In this document: piece after piece, positions 52,801 through 61,800 of the stretch | Layout of the letters: each line of letters starts with the position of its first letter | Numbering within the stretch: the first letter of the stretch is position 1 | Assembly (NCBI GenBank): GCA_951804985.1 | Contig: OX638133.1 | Location: 2,810,501 to 2,874,500, forward strand | DNA from: Dryomyza anilis | Lineage: Eukaryota > Arthropoda > Insecta > Diptera > Dryomyzidae | Length of the DNA: 64,000 nt | Reading direction: 5' to 3' | Notes under the pieces: generated by a model | Databases searched by the model: none | What the model was told of the DNA's origin: nothing | The model's input: the letters and a program-made list of their open reading frames with translations, nothing else | Translations under genes and position numbers: made by a program

Positions 52801-55800
52801 TAAAAAATAAATGTCTTATAAAACATTTTACTAATGTATTGCATGTTGAGCAAGCATTACTTAAGAAATAACATACAAGAACTACTTGAGAAGTACGGCA
52901 AAAAATGAACGAAAAATAAATAATTTGATTGAAATTTGGTTTAATGAACAGCATTCTTCAATATGAAGTAAAATAAGTTGTATTTTATGTTCTTGTTCAT
53001 TAATATGATGAAACGTACATTTCATCATACTGAAGAACACTTTTTCGACAGTTACCAAGCGTTCATCATATTTATGATCGCACTCAAAACATTGATGTCG
53101 TTAGTCATTAATATAATGTATGGTTCTTCAATACAATGAATCATGGTTTGAAGAACGGAATCCATCAATATGATGTACATTTTTTTTTTTCTGTGAATAC
53201 ACATAGCTGTTGTCAGCAAATGCAATTGCTACACACAAAAAAAAATTCACCAACTACCAGTATTCATCATATTAATGATTTCATTCATTGAACAAAAATC
53301 GTATTTTTTCAGTGTTTTCATTTTTAATATTTTTTTTCAAACAAAAATTGGTCTCCATTTACACATTTACGTATTTATAATTCTTATATGATTTATGATA
53401 TTTAAATTAATATGGTTTGATGACCAAAATTCATCAATATGATGTTGACTTTTTCATTAATATGATGAAATGAAGGCTTCGAATACTAAGCAATTATATA
53501 TTATAAATCATTGAAGAATTATAAATACATAAATGTGTAAATGGAGATAAATTTGTTTTTGAAATTTAATGTTAAAAAAAATATTGAAAATAAAAACATT
53601 TAAAAAATACGATTTTAATTCAATGAATGAATTCATCAATATGATGAATCCTGGTAGTTGGTGAAATTTTTGGTAACATTTTGTGTGTGTAATATGAAGA
53701 ATGTGTACGCTAATACAATTAATAATTTAGTCGGCGCAGTTTTAGCAAAAATTTAATTGTTTTTGGCTGTATTTACGATTTTTTTTCTGTGTAGAAAAAC
53801 GTATTAAAAGTACAATTATACCAAATGAGTCCGTAATTCATCCGATTATACTGAAATATACAATTCTAATATGAATATTGGTTTATGATAAAATCACGTT
53901 TGCTGCTAATTGTACCACAAATGGTGGTGAAAACTAAACGTATTTTTCGACATTTATGTAAAGGAAATTCATCTCATTGGCGTTATATTCTTAAATAGAG
54001 ATCACAACGGTAATAGTAGAAATTGCAGTGAATATGCAGTGTAATCCACGTATTACATCCGCATTCTACACGTACTCTATAAGCATTATATCCGAACATC
54101 ACAACGTTAGCATTCTATTAAACGAATCTTATTTAATTTATATAAAACCCGTAAATTTACGTATTTATTCAAGAGCAGACACAGTGAAAGTGAAAATACA
54201 ATGAGGGCTTTTATTTCTCCACTATCTGGCAACTCCTTTTCATGCATTTTCTTTGTTTTCGAAGACCTTGTGCCTACTTGAGCTTTGGGCTTTTGCTGAC
54301 TGCTGTATCCAACATTTCCATTATTATTTAATATGATTGCATCCGCATGAGTGTTGGGTGCTTTTTGTTGAAATTATTGTCTACATAAAATGTGAAATTT
54401 ATGCAGCTGTCTGTCTTGCTTGTTATGCGTCGTGTGATTTGCAGCGGTTGGAGTAAAAGAGAGGAACTATAGGTTGGAAGATTCTGGAATTTTCGGCAGT
54501 TTATGGCGAATGAAGCATGTTGCTGGGACTTAAGGCGGCAGGTTTTGTTAACAATTTGCATTTTCTTAAATTATTAATGAGAGGCTGTGTGTGAGAGGCG
54601 CGTCAAGCACTGTGTTATTGTGTTGCGAATTGTTACTGCTGCTGCTTCCATTTTGAATGTTGCATGTGTGTGAGTGTGTGAGTGTGTGTGCTGGAGTCTG
54701 TGTATGTGGCTGCGAAACTCGTTCTTTGTCGAGACGCACAAAGAAAAAACAAACGCAAGTGCAAACGTGCGATTGTGTCGAGTCACACAGACACCAACAC
54801 ACACATACACACAAACAGCCGCATACATACTTGATGCACATGTAATTACTTCGAGACTAAGCGTCTCGGTGTTAGTGTAACTGAGTGAGTGAGAGTGTGG
54901 GTTGCTGTTTGATTGTATAGTGTTCGAGTCTGACTTACCTCTTTCTTCTCCTTCTCTGAGACGGAAGAGCGTCCGGTGACGTAATCCTCTATGCGGCCAG
55001 GTTGATTTTTGTACGAATTCTGTCCGGATTTAATCGGATTTGGCATAGTGCCGTAGATGCTGCTGCTGTTGTTGTGCGGTCGGTCGGTCCGGACGAGTGG
55101 TGCGAATGGAGTGCGAAGTACAGTACAGTACATAACGGTGCGGTACGGTACAGTACGTGGTGCGGCGCATATATGTGTGCGTGCACATGGATACGTGAGC
55201 ATGTGTGGGAGGAAAGAAAATAAATAAATAAATAAGAATTAGGCAACTGCTAAGAAAGAGATTTCACACAGACATATTTAATTTATATGCATGTGTGTGT
55301 GTATGTGTGTGTGGTGGAATTACACAAATGTTTCTGTGTGTGTGTGTGTGCATTTGTGCAGTGTCTGTGTATTTTGTGGCTTTTGATTTATTTCTGTGTC
55401 AAAGTTCTTTTGTGGTTTTATGCTCGATGCCTTTGCTGCAATAACACAATGACAAATGTCCTTGATCGAAAGACATATCGTATAATCGCCGATTTAGACG
55501 TCATAAATACTGCTGGTATTTGAACGTCGCACACAAGTCATGTTTATTTGATTTCGGCATTTGGGCGGCGGCAGGGGCTGCCAGTTCAAAGTTATTGCAG
55601 CAGCCGCAAGTTGGAAAAATATCGTAAGTTTTCAATCAGAGTTTAAAATAATCTTTCTCTAATTTTAGAGCAATTATTTATTCAAGGTTTTGTTTAAATT
55701 ATAAACATGTTTTTATTGTGCAGAGCAATAGTTGTTGATTTTTGAATAATACAAATGTAGACAAATTGCAAATTTCGTATCTCAAATGAAATTAAAAATC

Positions 55801-58800
55801 CTGACATAACATTTTCGGGTTTATTAAAAACAAAATATTGTAGGATAATCACAGATAATTTAAAGTCTATTTTTTAACAATTTTCATGAAGAATATAATT
55901 CGATTTTACATTGTTTGTGATGATCCGAAAATTATTTGTTTTATAGACAGACATTTTCGTCAGTAAAACCATTTTTTTTTTTATCATTTTGCGAATTAGT
56001 TGAATCAACACTTTCATAAACAGATTTTTTTGTGTATATTTTAAGAAGTTATTATCTTTTATATATGAATTTGAAAATATTTATTTAAAAAAATATATAA
56101 AAAAATAATAATAAAAAAAACAACAACAAGAAAAAAATCAAAAAAATCATAGCCATCAAAATTAATTCTGCGACTCAAGGCAACTTCTAAATTTCACTAA
56201 AAAGCAAAGTTTTGGTGTTTCTTTATATGAAGAAGTTTTTGGTTTAGATTTATATCAGATGTCAGAGATAAAGGTTCACCTGTTCGGAAGTTTCTGAAAA
56301 ACTCTCACTAAATAACATTTATTAAATAAATCAGTGATTCCATAATAAAAATTATTCGATGTTCGAAAATTTTCTAAAAAAAAAATTTAAAATTTTGGAC
56401 GACAATTACAAAGCAATGTTGGAAATCACCATTTTCCAAAAAAAAAAAAATAATAAGTATCGAAAATTTTAGAAAAACGTAAAAAAAATTTTATGGCAAC
56501 AAAAACATGCGTGAAATTTTTTTTCGATCGAAATCTCCATTTTACAAAAAAAATATAATATTCAACAAAAACAATAATATTCAAAAAATTCGAAAATAAA
56601 TATGGACACTCTAACTCACCATTTTCCAAAAAAATATATTCGACAAAAAAAATTTAGGACGTCATAAACAACTCAATGGTCGAAATCTCCATTAACAAAT
56701 ATATTCGAAAAAAAACAGCAATATTCAAAAACTTTGTTAAAAACATTAACTCACCATTTTCAAAAAAATAAATTCGTCAAAAACTAATTCGAAAAAAAAA
56801 AATTTGAACGACAAAAACAACATAGTGGTTTTCAAAAAAAAATTCGACAAAAACAACAATGTTCAAAAACAAAATTTGGTTCAATTAAATTTAGACGACA
56901 AAAACAACGCAATGGTTGAAACCGCCATTTAAAACAAATATATATTCGAAAAACAAGAATGTTCAAAAATTTTTGAAAATAAATTTGTCAAAAAAATTTT
57001 CGAATAAAACGCAAAGGTCTAAATTACCATTATCCAAAGAAAAAAAATTCGACAAAAACAAAAATGTTCGAAAATTTTTGAAAATAAATTTGTTAAAAAA
57101 AAAATTTCGAAAAAAAATGGTTAAAACCAGTTTTTGGAAAAACGTCGAAATCACATTTTCCAAAAATGTATTCGACAAAAATAACACTGTTCGAAAATTT
57201 TCGAAAACTAAATTTTACATAAAATAAAATTTAGACGACAAAAATTAAGCAATTGATGAAATCACATTTTTCCCAAGAAAAAAAATATATTCGACAATAT
57301 TCGACAATGTTGAAAAATTTTGGAAATTTTTTTTTTAATTTTTGGACGACTAAAACAACGAAGGTTTGAAAACACCATATTTCTCAAAAAAATATTTGAC
57401 AAAAAACACAATGTTCGAACATTTTCGAAAAAAATTGTTAGAAAAATGATTGGACTACAAAAACAACGCAATGTTCAAAATCGACATTTTTCAAAAAAAA
57501 AAAAAGAAAATATATTCGACAAAAACAACAGTATTCGAAATTTCGAAAAAAATATAAAAAAAATGTTTGAAAAAAAATTGTTAATACCACTTTTAGGACT
57601 ACAAAAACAACGCAATTTTCGAAATCAAAATTTTTACAAAAAAAAAATCTCAAAAGCAACAATGTTCGAAAAAATGGTCATAATCATCATTTTCCAAACA
57701 AAAATTTATATGACAAAAATAACAATGTTCGAAAAAAATAAAATGTTTAAACGACATTAACAACGCTATATTAGAAATTAATACTTTTCCATAACAAATT
57801 TTTATGTTTCTCCAATAAATTGCTGCAACAGAAAAAAAAAATCGGACCAACAGACATTTAAAATAAAGTTTTCATATAACTCTCAACCAAAGACCTTTAA
57901 ATTTTTAGAAAAAGAATATCTCTCAGTGAAAAACCAAATGGAAATAAAGGTCAGTAGTAATTTCTGATCTCTGATCTATATATATCACACCATATACCTA
58001 TTGATTTCTTCCGCGTTTAAGACGTTTTTTGCTTCCGTATAGCACTCGTTGTTCGACTTATGATTAACTTGCGCATATATTATGCGCATTATGCAGAACA
58101 ACTGAGCACGTTCGGCACCGTCGTGTGACAGCGTCGTCGAAAACGAACGAGTCTTATGCAACATAATTGCGAATGTTTACTGCCACATGAGCGCACAAAG
58201 ATGTCGCACGGACAGACATGCTGCACGCCACTAACAAACCGGAAATTACATTCAGCAATTCATGTACTTCCGGTGTGTATTGAGTATAAAAAAACGAAGC
58301 ACTTTGAGCGACGCAATGGCGCTGCTCCCGCTCTTGCTACTGTGCCCACTCCCATTGTGCGGAAATTTCTCTCTATTATGTCGTGCGACATAAATCGACG
58401 ATTTATTAAGCATTCTATTTCGTGTGTGCGCGGTGTGCTGCATCCTTTCCAAGAGGATGCAGTACCCATATGCGTTGCTTGCCTAAAGCAGGCATCTTAA
58501 GAGCAGCCACCAGATACTATTTGGATTGACCTCGACCGCAAGAGTGCGGGTGGCACTTGTAGAGATCTAGACGAACACAAAACAGATAAACCGAAGGAGG
58601 CAGGGAGTTCAGGAGGCGTGCAGCCTATAACGATCGTCCGCCCACTCAAGTGCAGCTGCCACTTATCAGGAAGTCATAAATGCCAATGCAAACTACTTGA
58701 ATTATTCAGGCAGAGATACGAGCTACTGCTGCTGCTGCAACATTGAATAATGCATGTCGCATGCACAGTGGGACAAAATGTGCGCCAGACGCCGGAAATT

Positions 58801-61800
58801 GCTCTGCGTTTGATGACACGACACGTTCGTCGTTTGTTGCCATAGCGGCGAGGCAGTTACACTGGAGGTGAAGCTTTACAAATGAACACAAAACGCTCTG
58901 GATGCCCAGGAGCAAATCTTAAAAATGCAGCGACGCTAACGTCACGTCTTATTCAATGCCGAGCAAAAGCAACGATTGCCTAGCAGCTGCTCCCATTGCC
59001 CCTTCTGTTGCTACTTAAGAAGAATTTCACTTGAATTTTGCAGAAAGTTTTTGCATCGTCGCGTGCGCGATGCTTCGCAGGTAACGAAGCGCATTGCAAC
59101 AAGAACTGCATAAAGTATCTGCGATACTCTTGTAGCTCATTGCAATCGCATCGAGAGGATTCAAACATTCAGTCGTTGGTTCGTTTGTTGATTCGTTCTT
59201 CGTTTCAATTGAAAGCATATCGAAGCATCTTAACTGAATTGATGCTGAGGACTTTGTGCTGCATTGATAGCATTTTGCTGTTGCCAGGACATTGCAGCTG
59301 ACGAGCTGCGTGGCAGCAGCAAGTATTCTTGCAATGTTCTTACAAACGTTCGTCTGTAGTGCGTTTGATGCATTCACTAATTGTCCCAGTGAACCGCAGC
59401 ATTGTGAAAATGGCTTAGGAGCCATATTTATGTTTAGTGACAATAATGATTTTCTTTTAATTTTCTGAAATGTTTATTTAAAACTTAATTATGTTTTTGT
59501 TTTCATCGATTTTTTTTTTGAAAATGGTGATTTCGACCATTTATCGAATATCGTGGTTTTTATCGTTTTCATTTTTATGGAAAATGGTAATTTCGACCAT
59601 TTTTGTTTTTGCCGTGCAATTTGAAAATTTTCGAACATTATTGTTTTTGTCGAGTATTTTTTTTTTTGGAAAATGGTGATTTTTACTATTTCGTTGTCAT
59701 TGTCGTCCACAATTTTTTTTCGAAAATTTTCGAATTGTTATTTTTCGATATTTTTTTTGGGAAATGCCTTTAATTTTTTATTTTTTTTGAATAATATTTT
59801 TATTATTCAAAAATTATTGTTTTTGTTGAATATTTTTTTTCGAAAATGGTGATTTTTGACCCCTGCGTTGTTTTTGTCGTTCAAACTTTTTTCATTTTTT
59901 TTATATTATCTGCTATTGGGGCATGGCCTAATCATGCCAATTTTTTGTCCATGTGTTTCTTTTCAGGAAGAATTGACTAAGGTTATATCGTCACTGTCAT
60001 GCCAAAGGGGCGAATGTACATTTTTAAAAATATTGGGAAATCAAATTTTAAAGTTTAAGTGCTTTAAAAACTAGTAAAATTTATTTTGTCTTCAATTAAT
60101 TTTGTTATTTTAGTTTATTCATCAATTATTATAACGTATATAAAATATCTTTAGATTTGGACAACTTACTGAATTATAAATATGGATTTTGTGTGGCTAT
60201 ATCCTGACCAAAAAGCAAATATTTTTGTTTTTTATGCTGTTACTCTTTATTGGTGCAAGATCAAATAGTGATGTAAAGACATCTATTGTTTGTTTTCAAA
60301 GCATCCATTGGCATTATTATTTAAAAATAATTTGCCAAATATCAATTTGCCAAATATCAATTTGCCATTTGTTATTTGCCAGAAAAATGTTTGACAAAAT
60401 ATTTTTAAATAGTGATGCCAATCGATATGTGCTTTTAAAACAAATAATTAATGCCTTTACATCACTATTTTATCCTATACCAATCAAAAGTTATGACAAA
60501 AAAACGAAAAGATTCGCCCTTTTAACATGTCAGGATTCTCCATTTCTCGAATTCGCACTTTTGGTTTTGTCTTTTGTGGCTAAAAATATACAACAACAAA
60601 ACCACACACGATTTTGGCACTGTATACTTGAGGAAGAACTACATTCAAAAATTAAAAAAAAAATCAAATGTGAAAAATTACACATTCGTCCCTTTGGCAT
60701 GGTAGTGACGATATCAGGTAATATTTGTATCGAACACTTTTAAAATATAAATTTATAATATAAAGGTACGGCTCTTCAATTAATTAATAAAAGTAATTTG
60801 CGGTTTGTGCACATTTCGTTCACTGGGCTTTCCAATGCGCCCCTGCACGTTGCTCACTTGACACAGACAACACCACACACAGCACCTATGCAGCACCAAG
60901 GACGCACCAGAGCAAAGTGTAGAGCAAGTGGCATGAGTGGAGCACACAGTGCATTGCATATGTTAGTGTCAAATCGAGGATGTACAGCACAAAGCCACCC
61001 ATCCTGCAAGGGTGCTAGGGCGACGTAGGAAGGGGCTCTTGAAAGACGAATTTAAATGGTTTACTTACGCGTCGTCCTGACAATAGTTGCCGGCACTTCT
61101 GACGTTCGTCGTCGATGCCGAGTGTGAGGTGGTGGTCGACTGCAGACGTCTGCGATCCAGTGTTCGATACTTCACCGTCGAATAATCGGAATCGTAGTTG
61201 GGCTCCGGCTCAGAAAGGTATCCGTTTGCTTTGTGCTGATAACGACCTGCGGAAATGTAATGTTTTCGTAGCTTTATTTCACTTTTGTTTGGTTTAAATG
61301 ACTGACTCACTGACTGACTGACTGACTGACTGACGAGTGACTGGCTGATGAGTCAGTCAGTGAGTGAGTGGAGTGAAGTGACTGCGTATCTTTTAGTGCA
61401 TCTCTTGGCTAAAAGCGTCACAAAGTGTTAGTGTTGCATCAAAACATCAAAGGCGGACAGGCTGGGTGTGTTAGTGTGTGAGTGACTATGTGTTAGTGTG
61501 TATGCATGTGCGTGTATGTGTGTGTCTCTGCCAATTGTTGGCATTGATTTGCATACATCTGTCTGTCGACAGCAAACAAAAAAAAAAAAGAAAATTGGAA
61601 AAAGAAGAAAGAGGCAGCAATGTAGTCGAATCGAGTTAAAAAGCACCAGAGCTACTACAATCGTTGCGTTCGATATCTACGGCTAATGTTATTTTACAAA
61701 TTTTACAAAATTTACAAAGAAAACCAGTTAAAGCATTAGGTAGTCTGTCAAAAATGATTGCATGCTTTTAGGCGCTGGGAAAATGTTTTATGTTTCTTTT

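Larger units (their letters stand above)
41448..54938 (-). other. CAP intron, 13.5 kb, repeat-rich
   Basis: Holds the possible cassette exon (41682-41840), MITE copies 5 and 6, fold-back families E and F, family-C copy 4 and a tRNA-like element. Unique stretches without a recognised gene: 42420-43180, 44540-48480, 50240-51680, 53800-54560. The 46390-46620 open frame (plus) is Arg/Lys-rich and has no recognised domain. 46780-46960 and 50690-50960 are GC-richer unique pieces. Confidence 0.7.
55066..61068 (-). other. CAP intron, 6.0 kb
   Basis: Contains (TG)n, the A/T array 56380-57780, the GC-richer island 58020-59440, the inverted array 59487-59895 and the fold-back element 59989-60710. 60780-61030 is unique GC-richer sequence (CACCACACACAGCACCTATG) next to the 61069 donor. 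55550-56380 is AT-rich with nothing recognised. Confidence 0.7.

Noticed and set aside
54566..54880. Open frames rich in Cys/Val and His/Thr near 54.6-54.8 kb
   Set aside because: Dinucleotide (TG/AC) repeats read in several frames on both strands; no coding signal.
57320..57760. 146-codon plus-strand open frame
   Set aside because: Lys/Asn/Phe-rich product of the A/T tandem array; similar frames occur on both strands of it.
59027..59443. 138-codon minus-strand open frame in the GC-richer island
   Set aside because: No recognisable domain and no donor or acceptor that fits the CAP chain; kept only as part of a possible regulatory island.
60189..60743. 184-codon plus-strand open frame
   Set aside because: It lies mostly inside a noncoding fold-back element, runs past its right terminus, is AT-driven, and shows no transposase or other domain.
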